A stretch of DNA of 64,000 bases, from positions 26,001 through 90,000 of the forward strand of contig JACCIC010000217.1 of the NCBI GenBank assembly GCA_018907035.1. Reading direction: 5' to 3'. The notes beneath the pieces are model-generated. The model was not told where the DNA came from, ran no database searches, and worked only from the letters and a program-made list of their open reading frames with translations. Position numbers and translations under genes: made by a program. Source of the stretch: Sycobia sp. Sy_11. Lineage: Eukaryota > Arthropoda > Insecta > Hymenoptera > Epichrysomallidae. The first letter of the stretch is position 1. Every line of letters begins with the position of its first letter. Shown one piece after another: positions 35,960 to 49,592 of the stretch.

Positions 35960-38925
35960 TTTTTTAATTGTCTCCTTCGAACGAATATCTATTTGGAATA
36001 CATGATTTCAATAGAAATAACGATTCTAGGCTCAATATTAAAACAAATCTTCAGAATAAACAACTGCAGTATGAATTGTCAAAATTCATTCAACATATTG
36101 TATGCTTTCAAACTATCAAAATAAGTCCCTCCTGTAGCTATACTCAAATTTTGTCAGTTTTGAGTGGTGCACTTTTCTGTGGTGTGGTGTGCACTTTTCA
36201 GTTTTCTGTGGTGCACTTCTTTTCGATAATATTTTCTGTTGATAGCCACTTTTATTCAAATTTTATCTTATATATAATTCATTTTTTTTTAAAATGTTCA
36301 TTTATTAATTTATTTTATTGAAAAAATTTAACTAATGTAATATACCTATAACATTAATTATACATATACAATTATTTATATTCCGATATACCATCTTATA
36401 ATATTTCTTTATCAGCAGGAAAAATTTATAATTATTTCAAAATTTATTGTGTTGTTATCAACTTTTTGATATGCAGTTATCTTTTCTGTTATTTATAAAC
36501 AATAGCGTTATTGAAATGAATGTAATTAAAAGTAGCTAGTGCTTTCTACTGTCTAATATATTATATTATATTACAATCTGAGCGAGGTTTCGTTATTTAG
36601 TTTGAACTACCTTGTTGGAATAGTAATAAATTTCTCTAATAAAGAATTTCATTACATACATGTAAATTTAGTTAGCCAATTTTTATATTAAAATGACTTC
36701 CAAAAACTTTTTAATAATAAATATATTTTGAATAAATCAATAAAGTAAAGTATTCTAAGTAAAACGAATTCCAAGAAGAATAAAAATAATATAATTTTAT
36801 TACCCTTTATACTAATTGTATAAGATAATTTAAAAAAATGATTGAACATTAGTCTTTTTAATAAATTCAACAAATTTATTAAATTAGATTGAAACCATAA
36901 CGCTTTTAGCTATTTATCTAATGTTAAATATAAATTATTTCATAAAAAATGTAATTACTCCGTACATCAGTTAAACATCTCCAAAATTTAAATATCACTT
37001 AGAAATAGTGATTAAAAATATAAACGGAACAAATCTACTCAGTATGATAATAATTATAATAATAATGAAAATAATAGAAGCAAAAAGATACACACACACA
37101 CACACACATACAGACTGCAATTAGGCGAGTTTCATGTGTCTTAGCATGGTAATAAGTTTAAATGCATCTTCTCACGAATTTTATAAAGATTTCATATAAA
37201 TTCCTAATATATTAGCCCAAAAATATTCTATAGTTAAATTAAATATCAGTCCATTGATATAGTCAGATGTCCTACTAATTGTGACAAAGGGAAACATAAT
37301 AACATATATTCGTAGCATATTCAGAAATTTACAATTAATAAATCTTACATGTCTTTTCTACAAACTTACTATTTTACTGAATTGAGAAAAATATTTTATA
37401 TAAAGACAAAAAAACATAGAAAAAATCCATATAATTATATTGTTAATCTTTTCATAGATCAAGCATAAATATTCATATACCACAATAATATTTACACAAA
37501 ATATTGTTGTAAAATCTTCCGAAACAGAGTAGCACAAAATAAATTATGCAACGCAATAACTTCTTAAAACAATGTGTCATTGAAACAAATGGCTAAGTGC
37601 ATTTTATGTGCATCCTTAGGAATAACAGCATAGTATACTTTACACAAATATATGTAAAACTCTAAAAAATAATAATAAATATATATTTTTAATTGAAATA
37701 TAGCTTAATAAAGTAAAGACATCATTTACAAATAGCTTAGTTTATTTCCACATCATTTTGTCCACGCGTGGGCTCATAAAAAGACATTTTTTACAGTATA
37801 TGATTAAATCACTAGGAAGTAACTTATTGTCAAAGATATGTTAAAATGTGCATTTGAAATTAATTAAAACAATGTATATTGTAAATATGTGAAAAGAATA
37901 ACTGGCTTATATCTATGTAAGTTAAGGACTCTGTAACTACAGAATCAATCAATAAAATATTAATAAACTTGTAAAAAATATTGGATAATATACAGATAAA
38001 ATCAATCGATTCTGTTATTCGTGAAATATAATAACAAAAATTCTAAAGAAATTGTAAAAAGCATGGTGTTTAGTACAATGCAATAATATTTATAATTAAA
38101 GTTATAGATCTCATTGACATAAATTTTTTATGTTCTATACATATTTGTTGAAAATCCAATATGAGCGTTCCGAGCTTGTAATAAAAAAGGTCGCAGTCGA
38201 TCCGTGAAGAATAGGTATACTTCCATGCTGCGATGTTGCAGTGTAAATTGAGGTACAATCACTTTTTAAGTTTATATTTTGTAAAAAAGCGACTTTTATC
38301 GGAAACACAAATACAATATTAAAAATTTATTTTTCTGAGATAGACAAATTTTCTTTAAAATACTTTTTGCAAAGCTCAACATTGTTTCATATAGAAGATA
38401 TTTGATATTATTAATTTCTTTAAAACGACTCTTTAATTTATAATACTTACATATTCATATTGTGTTACAGTGCATTTGGCGTCGAAGCATTTATGCTTTG
38501 AAAATTTCATAAGCTCGCATCGGACTCAAATAATAGATTTAAAACATTTTATAAAAAATTATTCGAATGAAAAATACATCTCCTGACCCGACAAGAATAC
38601 ACTACGCGACATATCCATGGTGTTACAATTTCCTGAATGTGTGCCCTTTATTAACAGGCATAACAATGTAGCTGTTATTAACTTTGGTATCAAAATATTT
38701 TGATATAGTAGAACCCTTGTTAGAATTCGATGAATGAAAAATGGTTCAAACCGTAGAAAATGGGCAACTAAAATGGATAAAAATATAAACATTTTTTTTT
38801 GCTTGGAAATTATAAGAAAGTACGATTATTTTTCATTGTAAATATTAACCTAATGTCTAAAATATAGTTAGTAATTACATTTAGTAGCAGTAGTTAAGAA
38901 CCTTCTAATGGATTTTTATTGGAAG
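35960..38925. other. AT-rich stretch, no gene seen
   Basis: Three kilobases without a supportable gene; short ORFs are AT-rich noise. A (CA)n run lies at 37090-37108. It separates two parts of the foldback family and could be unrelated DNA inserted between them or simply spacer. Confidence 0.4.

Positions 38926-38928
<3 letters not shown>

Positions 38929-38986
<58 letters not shown>
38929..38986. repeat. (TA)n microsatellite
   Basis: About 28 TA units at the left edge of the inner foldback copy. Confidence 0.95.
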
Positions 38987-38988
<2 letters not shown>

Positions 38989-40295
38989 ATGTAAATAATA
39001 ATGTTAATGTAAACCAGTACATTATTGCAGTAAAAAAAATTTTTTCTTATCTATCACTTAGTATCAGACAATACAATTTCCATAAAAAATGCGCAATAAA
39101 TAAAGTATGTGTAATAGTAAAAGTAGAAAAATTTTTACAAACATTAGTAAAATCTACAATATTTATTTCATATGTTCTGTTGAAAACAAAAGATACGATC
39201 CTTCATGTTTCGTGATTAAATTCTACGTGCAACAAGTTTTCTGTGTGGCATTTCTAATGAACGACTGAGTATATATCTGTATTATTATTTTAAAATTTTT
39301 TTTTAAATCTTAAATTAAATCTTATTAAATTGAGTAAATAATTTTTTATCGGAATTATTTTTCTTTTGTAAAATTTTAATTTAATACTACTGCCATATCA
39401 TCTTGATTCAATATTCTACGATTTAATTTAATTTAATTTAATATTAATATTAATTTAATAATATTTATTAATGGAATGCATTATGTTTTCAATAATTGTA
39501 ATAAATAAAATATCCTCTAAAATATCAAAACTTGATATTTATATTATTTCCTTATTTTTAATACTTCCAAAGATATTTTGCTGATTATAATTGTTATTTC
39601 TTTGCTAATTTTTGTACAAACATCGTTTCACACCTATAAATCGAAAGCCATTGACAATGCCGTATAAATGCAATTAATATATTTATGCATTATAGATGAG
39701 GGGCTACTCCGATTGAGAGTCAAGTTCTCCAAAAGTTCTCTTTCGGCTCTCGCCGAACTCTCTTGCTTCTCATCTGTAATACAACGCCAAGTAAACAGTA
39801 CATCAAAATTCATCTATAAGATTGTGTGGGCGATAAGAACGAGAGTCGAAAAGAACTGGAGAGAGCTAAAGAAAACCAGAGAACGTCCAATCTCATTATA
39901 TATTTTTAGGTAATTTAATTGGCGTTGTATTACAGAAGAGAAGCAAGAGAGCTCGGCGAGAGCCGAAAGAGAACTTTTGGAGAACTTGACTCTCAATCGG
40001 AGTAGCCCCTCATCTATAATGCATAAATATATAAATTGCATTTATTCGGCATTGTCAATGGCTTTCGATTTATAGGCGTGAAATGATGTTTTTACAAACA
40101 TTAGCAAAGAAATAACAATTATAATCAGCAAAATATCTTTAGAAGTATTAAAAATAAGGAAATATAAATATCAAGTTTTGATATTTTAGAGGATATTTTA
40201 TTTAGTACAATTATTGAAAACATAATGCATTCCATTAATAAATATTATTAAATTAATATTAATATTATATTAAATTAAATCATATAATATGGTAT
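38987..40295. mobile_element. Foldback-family relative: inner arms and centre
   Basis: 38990-39460 matches the inner left arm of the 15131-18476 element (GATACGATCCTTCATGTTTC, TCTGTGTGGCAT). 39464-39790 then pairs with 39925-40262: ATTAATGGAATGCATTATGT, AGATGAGGGGCTACTCCGAT and CTCCAAAAGTTCTCTTTCGG each recur in reverse complement. The centre holds GAGAGCTAAAGAAAACCAGAG. The outer right arm is missing after about 40295. This copy keeps both inner arms that are interrupted in the 15 kb copy. Confidence 0.75.
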
Positions 40296-41130
40296 CAAGA
40301 TGATATGGACAAAACTGAAATTTTTTTTGTCATTATAATTTTTAATTTTTTATTTTTATTATTTTTGTGTATTAATGTATTAATGTTAATGTAGATGTGT
40401 ATTGATGTTGTTACGCATTGTGTTGCGTTGAAAATATCGCCAACATGGAGAGATTTTCTTATTTCGTATAGATGGAGGATGCACAAATAAAACACAATAA
40501 TTGAGCCAATGAATTAAAATTTTTTATTGGCTCTTATTGGGGAAAAGCCTTAAAGGCATAAAAACCCCACGTGTTGTTAACACTGAATTGATTTATTGTA
40601 TGTTTTGAATGCGTACTGAAGTACACCGTGCTGTTGCACTAAACACCGGGCCCGGGGAGTCAGACTTCCGTCTGTCTCATCAAGAACTTGGTTCTTGAAT
40701 TTGGTTTGCGTATTGAATAATTGTATATTGCACAATTATTTATTGTATTATATGTATGTAATGAATGAAATGAATGAAAAATGAAATGAATGTGATAACT
40801 TAAATTTTAACGGATATTACAATTGATGTAATAGTGAAAGAAAATGGAAGAAAAAGAAGCGATGCACGCGGAGACGTTCGAACTCGACCGAGGATCGCGC
40901 AGAACTGTAAAGCCTTGCAATGATAATGAGCATAAGATTCGGCTCTCCTTTGTCCGCCGTTCGAGCGCCTCATATCGCATTTCTATAAACAGTTAATACA
41001 ATCTTATATTTTAGATATATAATCTCCGTGCACGGAACACATTGTTTTCGATTAATTTGATTGGACTGTAAGACCAATGAAAAAATATTTATTAATTTGT
41101 ATATAAGCAGTCGACAAAAGTACAATTAAA
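40296..41130. other. Unassigned stretch upstream of the Penelope-like remnant
   Basis: No gene seen. 40500-40680 has a GC-richer piece with an inverted TTGGTTCTTGAA/AAGAACTTGG motif and GGGCCCGGGG. 40860-40990 is also GC-richer. Both could be retroelement ends. Confidence 0.35.
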
Positions 41131-41134
41131 TTAA

Positions 41135-41268
41135 TTAATTTTCTTGTAAGTTGTACTATCCTCTATCATCATTGTAATTGTATTAATATATTCTTTCTTA
41201 TCAGATCCTAGTGTTACATTTCCTTTATCTGCATTCTGTAATATAATATTTGTGTTCTCTTTTAAGAA
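41135..41268 (-). mobile_element. Penelope-like element, N-terminal coding piece, inverted
   Basis: The minus strand reads KENTNIILQNADKGNVTLGS followed by KKEYINTITMMIEDSTTYKK. This is the conserved block just ahead of the RT fingers in Penelope-like elements (the NADKGN motif). It points away from the RT piece at 41432, so the element is in two opposed parts or two copies are abutted. Confidence 0.7.
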
Positions 41269-41299
41269 ATTCTTGGCTGTAATAAACATTTTTCTCGAA

Positions 41300-42438
41300 A
41301 TTACGATAAAAGAGTCTCTTATGATTTAGAAAGAAATATTTTCTATTTTAAAAACAAATTAATAAATTTAGAAATCAGATATGAAAATTATGAAATTTAT
41401 CAATTATCAAAATCTTTATTAAAAATATAAGATGCTTTCATTGGATGTAGTATCTTTGTTTACAAATATACGATTAGATTTATTTAAAGAAATTATAGAA
41501 GAAAAATTATCAAAAATTAACATACACACAAAATTAACAAAAGATGAATTTATAAAGGCAATAAATTTAGTTTTCAATAACACAATTTTTTCTTTTCAAA
41601 ATAATTTTTATGAACAAAAATATGGCTGTCCACTCACCTTTATCACCGGTGATTGCTAATTTGGTACTGGAAACATTAGAAAATATTGCATTGAATAAGT
41701 TGAATTTTGAACCAATTATTTATAAAAAATATGTTGATGACATCTTTACAATTGTACCAGAAGGGTTTGTAGATAAAATGGTGGATGTTTTTAATTCCAT
41801 CAATGATAGAATTAAATATACAAAGGAATTAGAAGCGGATAATAAATTAAGTTTTTTCGACGTCAATGTTATTAGAGTTAGTAATAACAGAGTAAAATGA
41901 AATTCGTAAAGAAAACCTACATGGTCAGGTAGCTTGTTAAATTTGAACTCACTCCATCTATTCAGAAACAAGATAGGTATTGTAAAGGGAGTCATCGACA
42001 GAGCAATCAAATTATCACACAGAGATTTTAGAAAAGATAATTTAAAATTAGTTAAAGAAATATTCATTAACAATGATTATCCAATAGACTTTGTGGATAA
42101 AATTATTGCAGAGAGAGTGGATCAAGTTTATAATAGTACTAGAGAATTTAAAATGGAAAAGAGGGATAATAATAATAAAAGCGTGGTATTACCTTATGTA
42201 AGAGGATTATCCGAAAGAATTAGAAGCGTATTTAAAAAACATAAGATTCAATTTTACTTTAGAAACAATAATAATATTAGAAAGCTATTTAATAATTGTA
42301 AAAATAAAGATGATAAATGTTTGAAAACAGGAGTAGTATATAAAATAAATTGTAAAGATTATGACAAATATTATATTGGACAAACGGGAAGGTACCTAAA
42401 CCAAAGAATATATGAACATCAATATAGCTTACGAAGCA
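41300..42438 (+). mobile_element. Penelope-like element: reverse transcriptase and GIY-YIG endonuclease, broken
   Basis: The plus strand reads MLSLDVVSLFTNIRLDLFKE, then a short deletion near 41630 shifts frame inside the GCP-SPLSPVIANLVLE motif. KKYVDDIFTIVP carries the catalytic YVDD. Stops at 41898 and 41907 precede RKPTWSGSLLNLNSLH. The C-terminal part has KIGIVKGVIDRAIKLSHRDF and a GIY-YIG nuclease with YKINCKDYDKYYIGQTGRYL. RT plus GIY-YIG is the signature of Penelope-like elements. Coding homology stops at about 42438, where BEL/Pao LTR sequence seems to begin. It is inactive: one frameshift, two stops and 3' truncation. Confidence 0.88.
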
Positions 42439-42810
42439 TGAATGGTACATCCGCGATCTGACCTTCTGCCACGGCGTCGCGCTCCTTAGTCCGAGCACGA
42501 CCCTTTCTAGGATTGTATACCTGGCTGACCCTCGACATAAACTGAGCCTGGATCTTATAGTATTCAGGCGGTACGTAACTATATGGTCACTAATTGGTCA
42601 ATGATTTACTGTATGGGATTTCCCTCATATTATGTCTTAAATCACTTCAATAGCCTTTTTTACTTAGAAGGAGTAATTATAGAGAGGATATGTAATTTGT
42701 ATAGCGAATTTAAATTATTTTATTTTCGAAACGTGACTTTAGCTAAGCATTAGGCTTAAAGTCGCATTTTATGTTTTAATTTATTACGGCAAAATTTACT
42801 CTTTATAACA
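42439..42810 (-). mobile_element. Probable 3' LTR of the BEL/Pao element
   Basis: On the minus strand GGCGGGCGGCA, a purine-rich tract just downstream of the pol end, is followed by TGTTATAAAGAGTAAATTTT at 42810. The sequence runs to a TG/CA boundary near 42439. Only the end next to the tract is well supported; the far end is inferred from where Penelope coding sequence stops. Confidence 0.55.
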
Positions 42811-43040
42811 TGCCGCCCGCCTTGAAAGAGTATCTTTCAAAGTGGTCTAAACTAAGAAAATGTCTTATTCTGAATACAAATAGCGTACTTCATCTCGTGT
42901 GTAATAAATATGAAACGGTGAATACAGTGTGGGTATTATGTTTATATACTCGAATAAAGAAATTTTTTTTTACAACCAAGTAAATCTATTGTAAAATAAT
43001 GAGTGATTTTTTTTTTAATTTTCTTCTAATTTTTGGTTTA

Positions 43041-46000
43041 TCAATCTAACTCCTCCTGCAATGATTTTTCTTCTTGCTGATTCATTTCAAAGGGTAAAAT
43101 GCATATTTTCGATAAAGGACACTTAATAAGTCCACGATGAACTCGTACGGTTACGACTCTGGTAACATTGTCGTTGCCGGGGTGGCATTCAGTTATGCGT
43201 CCAAGTGTCCAGCGCATTGATGGTGTGTTGTCCTCGTTCACGAGAACCATAGTAGATACTCCTATTGCCAGCACTGTCAAAAATGCTAAAACATTTGCTG
43301 AAGGTGCTGATAACGATTAAGTTGTCGAACATTTGTTTCTCTAACATCTTCTTGCGGCAGTGCTGTTAGGGCGTTCCCGATGAGGAAATGGGCAGGTGTT
43401 AGTGGGGTAAGATCATTTATACAGTCTGATAGCGGGGATAAAGGTCGGGAATTAAGACAGGCTTTAATTTGCATCAAAAGCGTATAGAGCTCTTCGTACG
43501 TAAGCCATGTTTCACCAATTACGCGCTTCAAATGATATTTGACAGATTTTACCGCTCCTTCCCACAATCCGCCGAAATGGGGCGCACGTGGGGGTATGAA
43601 ATGCCAATTTATATATTTATTTGATAAATAATTCATAATTTCGTTCTTAAATGTATCGGTTTCTAACAATTTACTAAGTTTAAAAAATGCATTTTTTGCT
43701 CCGACAAACTTTTTACCATTTTGGAATAGATGTTTTTACATATACCTCTCCGCGAAATAAGTCACTTCAAGCAATTGACAAATGCATCGGACGATAAGTC
43801 TTGTGCTAACTCTGTATGAACCGCCTTCGTCGCGAAGCAAATGAAAATGCATATATAAGCTTTGATTGGAACGCGAGATCGTAATTTTTCCTTTATCAGA
43901 AATGGAACCACGTAATCTGCCCCGCAATTCTATAACGGTCGACTTGGCGTTACCCTTGAAGAGAGCAAATTTCCCATAACATATGTGACCTCGCTCGGAT
44001 TCGTTCGATAGCAGGTGATAGAACGATGCAGTACCCTTTTTAGCTGACTCGGTCCCGCAATAATCCAGTAGCGTCTTCTCAATGATGCGAGAACGTGCTG
44101 ATTTTCCGCGTGTAATAAATATTTGTGTTCATTTTCGATGACCAGGTCCGTTAAATGATTATTCTTCGGCAATATGATCGGGTGTTTTTGAGCATAAGTG
44201 ATAGATGCGTTATGAAGTTTTTTACCTACCCTTAAAAACCCATGCTCATCGACAAAAGGATTTAAATTACTTAGTGCTTTGTTGTCAATAGACTGTCCTT
44301 TTTTAGAAAAAACCATAAATTGCATATTTTTTATTAGTTTTTAGGTTGCTTCCAGAAGTTCTGCTGTGCTGAGTGTTATGATGTTAGGAGTTTTGTCTCC
44401 TTTTTTTTATTGCTGACGTTTTTTGTATTACACCATGCCTACAGTTATTTAAAAACTAGAACATGAATGCCACAGTCCAGGTTAATTTACTGAATGTCGA
44501 GAATCTAGCAGAGGTTGATAAATTGTCATCGATTCTCTCAATTAAGAAGATTTGTGCCGATTCCCTTCGCTCGGGAATTTCTAGATTCTTCTTAGAATCT
44601 TGATTGCTGTTGCTCTGCCATTTAGTACTTTCCTGAGGTAGCCAGAATGGTCCATTCCACCGCAAATCTGATTCTTGCAATTCAGTAGTGCTGATCCCTC
44701 TTGATATTAGGTCGGCTGGGATCGTGTGCGATTCTACGTATCGCCAATTTTCGTTTGACAAGTCCTATATCTCCGCGACACGGTTGGTGACAAAGGTTTT
44801 CGATTTTGTAGGACTTGCACGTATCCGAGCCAGCGTTATTATAGAATCAGACCAGAAAAATCACCGGCCTTTGTCTGTATGACAAGCAGCTAAAATAATG
44901 TATGCTACTTGCGCTAATAGTGATGCACCTAGTAATTCTAATCTTTCCGGTGTTATTTTCTTCAAAGTTGCAACCCTCGATTTCGCATACAATAATCGCG
45001 TTGTGTATGTACCGTTTTTATTTATGCATCTAATGTAGATTTGTATGCAGATAATGCATACACCATACGTCTTTTCCGATGTATCGTTGAATCCGTGCAA
45101 TTCAAATTGATCATGATTTGCATAAACTATTCGACGATTTATTTATATTTTATTAATATCTACTAATTGCTCGTATATTTTCTTCCATGCGGCATGTATG
45201 ATGGCTGGAAGAGACTCGTCCCAATCTAAATATAATTGCCAGATTCTTTGTAAAATTAGTTTTTCCTGGATAATTGCTGGACCAATGAGGCCCAGCGGAT
45301 GAAAGAATTGAAGGATTACAGATAAAATATTGCGCTTCGTGATCCTTTTTATTTCAAAGAACCTTACACGATATTGCAATTTCTCGGTTTTCGGGTCCCA
45401 AACCAGTCCTAATGTTTTAGGATCTTTGTCGGCTTGTATATTTACAATATCCTGTTGAAAATAATTGTCTTCCTGCAATATACGTTTATCATTCGAAACC
45501 CATTTGCCCAAATCCATTCCAACGAACAATAATACTTCCATCAGTTCCTTTTTTAGCGCAATGGCCTTTTCGATCGTAGAGGCTCCAGATAGAAGATCAT
45601 CCACATAGAAATCCCTGTGTATTGCTGCACTCGCGCGCGGATATTTTAACGTATAAGTTGCCAACTTCCTTTAGGCAACGGGTGGCTAGAAAGAAAGTGG
45701 AAGCAGTACCATATGTAATCGTGTTTAGTTCGTATGTTTTTAAGGGCAGAGACTTATTCTCTTGCTAAAATATCTTTTGCATTGAGCGCTGTTCTTTTGT
45801 TATCAGTACCTGCCTATACATTTGCTTGATATCGGCAGATAAGACATATTGATGCCATGTAAATCTCAATATAATTGAAAAAAAGTTCATCTTGCACACA
45901 GGGGCCAACATATTGTGCATCATTTAGTGAAACACCTGATGAAGTTTTTGCTGAGCCATCGAATACTACGCGTAATTTTGTCGTGCTACTGAAATCATTG

Positions 46001-46650
46001 ATCACGGCATGATGTGGTAGATAAAAATGAGGTGTTATGTTATTAGTCTCCATCATGTGAGCAAGCTCTTCGTATTCTTTCATAAAATTAACATATTGTT
46101 CCTTTAAGTCCGGGTTTTTATCTAATTTTCGCTCTATTGAAATAAAACGTTTACGTGCAATTTCTCGCGAGTCCCCGAGGTCTTCAAGTTTATTATTAAA
46201 AGGTATGTTTACGATAAATCGGCCATTATTATCGCACACTGTCGTAAATTTAAAATGCTGATCGCATGGATCGTTCTTTGTGAGATCTTGCGCATTCGAA
46301 CAGCAGTGTTCAACATCCCAAAACCTATCAAGCTGCTGATGTAATTTACTATCACGTATAAAATTGCATGTCAATTTATTTCTTTTTTGAATGAAAACGG
46401 TAATTCAATGGTAGCAACTAAAATCCAACCTAATAGTCTTTTGTAATATTTGTCGATTTTCTTTTAATTTAATTTGGCCCATAATAATTTATAGAAAAGT
46501 TCACCGCCAATAATCAAATCGACTGGATGAGGGCAATAAAAATCAAGGTCCGTGAGTGCTATCTTATTAGGTATTTGAAATTTCATAAATGTAGTAAATT
46601 TCTCATCATAAAATATCATCCGATATTTTATCCAATAAAATGAATTCAAA
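43041..46650 (-). mobile_element. BEL/Pao LTR retrotransposon, decayed pol
   Basis: Read from high to low coordinates on the minus strand, broken frames follow Pao pol order. Protease end: PVDLIIGGELFY (46530). RT: TPHFYLPHHAVIND, KLRVVFDGSAKTSSG, then AIHRDFYVDDLLSGA with the catalytic YVDD, and DLGKWVSNDKRIL. RNase H region: HTIPADLISRGIST, DLRWNGPFWLP. Integrase: RRRYWIIAGPSQLKRVLHRSI and HFIPPRAPHFGGLWEGAVKS, then LTPAHFLIGNAL. C-terminal end: WTLGRITECHPGNDNVTRVV. Stops or frameshifts separate most pieces (for example near 45720-45810, 44420 and 43730). Gag and a 5' LTR are not seen up to 48 kb, so it is 5'-truncated and dead. Confidence 0.9.
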
Positions 46651-48330
46651 TGAATTCAAATGATTTTTTCTAAATAATTTGTACGTCAGCCAACTATTGT
46701 TTTAATTAATATAGTCCTAATAAATAATCTTTAATTGTATATTAGTTTATTACAAGTTTTGTTCGAATTACAGTTACTGGTAAAAAATCCACTTTGAAAA
46801 AATTTTCCTTGAAAAGTAAATTTTTTTTTAAATAAAATCACATAATAATTATAAAATATTTTAAAAAATGATTAAAATAATTTTCTACTAAACGTTTTTC
46901 AGGTTAAATAGCATTCAAATTGAAAATATTATTCAAATAATGTCAATGCAACCCGATTTAATAATAGTTTTATTTGAATTGTATTTTTCAATCTGGTGAT
47001 GATTTAGTAACGTAATCGATTTACTAAATAATTAATTAGTGTATGTACAAAAATTGTCTATGTATACAAATATATTACCTATAGATTATTTTACCAATGA
47101 TAATATTTCTTCAAAAAAGTCAAGAATCCTGCCTCAGGGCCCCTAAACATTGTCAGTAGTGTGGCTGTCTTCAGTTAATCCCGAGATAGTCACCCCGCCC
47201 TATTTATCTCAATATTTATGATTTTTGGAGAGCTTAGTATGAATATCGTAACATATTTAGACGAAAAGTGAATATTTATTCCTAAATCCACGAAAATTCT
47301 ATAATGGTCATAGTTTGTTAAATTTCTCTTAGAAAATAAAAAAAGTTGCAACATATTTAATACTAAAATCCTAAAGCTGATTAAAATACATATTGTTTGT
47401 TCTATACAGTTTCTATTGCAAACAATGTTTCTGGATAAATTTTCAGCAATTCGTCTCGGAGTCTCCTGAACGGTTTCTCGCATATACTCAGCACAGGTAC
47501 ATTTGTACACCATTTTCTCCAGAATTACTGCTAGTAAAGACGTATTCAATAGAATAAAGAAAATGTATTTTAATCAGATGTCAACGGTTTTTTTAAAAAT
47601 TTTTTTTGTAAATTTAACTATTTCCTGAGATATGTTCAAAAGAATATATATTTATAGTTTTTGACATGAAAATTAAATTTCCATCAAATGCCACTACGAT
47701 AATTTTAATCAGCAACCAAAAAAAATCGACGAATCCGTTAGAGTCGTTTTTCGAAAGTTCATGCACGATTATGGTACACACATGCAATTTTTATCATAGC
47801 AAGCTTGCTGCGAGTACGTATTTAGATTTTCACATGATCGCAGCAGTCTTAGAGCAAAGCTGTATTATCAAGAAATCTCCGCGAAATTTCTGAAAACAAA
47901 TTTTTAGTTTTCATACATCAAAAAAATGTTACCCAATTGAAATAAACATTTCAGTATTTTAAATATATAAATTACTTATTTGGAATAAATGGTTTACTAA
48001 TCATATATGAATAAATCATTTGTATAGTTAAAAAAAATTTATATTTAAATGTTCAAAATTTTAAATGAAAAAAAATCTCCAGAGAAACTAATTGTAACAC
48101 AATCGATCACTTTCTGTATTAATTGAAATTTAAAAAATAAATAAGATATTTGTATCAGTTATTAATGCTATTATGTTTAATAATGTCCTAAAAAATCCTG
48201 CACTTTTCACTAATGTGGTCGTTTTCTTTGTCTGAAGTTCATAATTAAATAACTTCTATCTTCCAAACATTTAGAGTTAAGAAAATGTATATTTGATAGT
48301 CTAGGTAGTCTTGTCGGGTTTTACGTATTT
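46651..48330. other. AT-rich spacer, no gene seen
   Basis: No domain recognised. The 119-codon minus-strand ORF at 47190-47549 starts with a Cys-containing stretch (CTCAEYMRETV) but has no visible family, no clear splice context and unremarkable composition; not called. Confidence 0.4.
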
Positions 48331-48760
48331 ATATTACTATAAATACTTAACTACCGCAGACTCCGTGTAGCGGCTCGGTTACAGGGGCTTTATCCTGAGA
48401 TTGCGCGAGTACGTAAATCAAGAGCTAATCGTCAGTTACTACCTCGAATGTTCTGCCCTCGAGGTGGTAAAAGAACTATTTGACCGTGTAGTAAATCGCG
48501 GTTAATTCCCGATTGTACGTACTATATGTCCATTATGCAGTGTTAAATTTCCTACTGTAGAATGCTACAGGTCGTCATTGGTCGCCAGCTTTCTGTTCGA
48601 GCGCGGCTCCCATGGCTATATTGGACACGTCGGTTACTAGCTTAATTTCAGCTTTTTCCGACGGAAAAGCGGTCTCGGAAACGCTCACAAGGTCCGACTT
48701 GCCGGTCGTATGGAGGTTATTGCAACATAATATATAGTGTACGTTTATATAGTTGAAGAT
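48330..48760. other. GC-richer island of unknown nature
   Basis: Clear base-composition step in an AT-rich background, with words such as CTCGAGGTGGTAAAAGAAC and GACGGAAAAGCGGTCTCGG. No ORF. It could be a solo LTR or a promoter; no second copy was spotted. Confidence 0.35.
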
Positions 48761-49532
48761 TACGAAAATGACGGTCTAATAGGTTAAGATACTTCAGTTG
48801 TATTTTATATTTTGTTTGCATTATACGAAATTTTAAAAAATTATGTTTAATAAATATTTCTTTAAAGCAAATAAATATTTTTCAAATGAAGAATTGAATT
48901 TTTTAAAACAAATTTGTAGTTTTATACAAATTCTCTCTACCCGCCAAATGTCAGTGTTCCAACTGTTCCAATAATTCTTATATGTACGTATGTGCATGCA
49001 TGCATGTGTGCGTGCATGTATCAGCGATTGCATAAATATGGATAAATTAAAATACATTTGCATACAAAAAATCAATATATTTATTTAAAACAACATATAT
49101 ATTATAAATAATATAAACATTTATTATATGTAATTTTTATACATTTTAAATTATTTCTTATTCATAGATGAATTATCGACCTTAGTCTTTATAAAACCAA
49201 TAAATTATATAATGACAGGTAAATTGTAAGATCGATGAACTATTGTTTAGTTCCAGTTATCACAGTTGACATACATACAATTAAAATTTTTTAATTAATA
49301 TTAATAATAATTGAAACAGCATATTAGACATAAAGATATTTAAAAATGGTAAATACTTGATTGTAGACTATAAAGTTTAAGTAGTATCAAAAGTATTAAC
49401 ATGAATGTAATGTTTTTTTTTATATTGTACAAATATTCCTTCTGTAATTCAAGATAATAACAAATACAAAATTCATTTTTTGCCATAATGATACTAAAGG
49501 TATCAAAGATATAGTATTTATACATGATTGTA

Positions 49533-49592
<60 letters not shown>

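Noticed and set aside
39668..40041. Two near-identical ORFs on opposite strands
   Set aside because: They are the two arms of a foldback element, hence the matching proteins.
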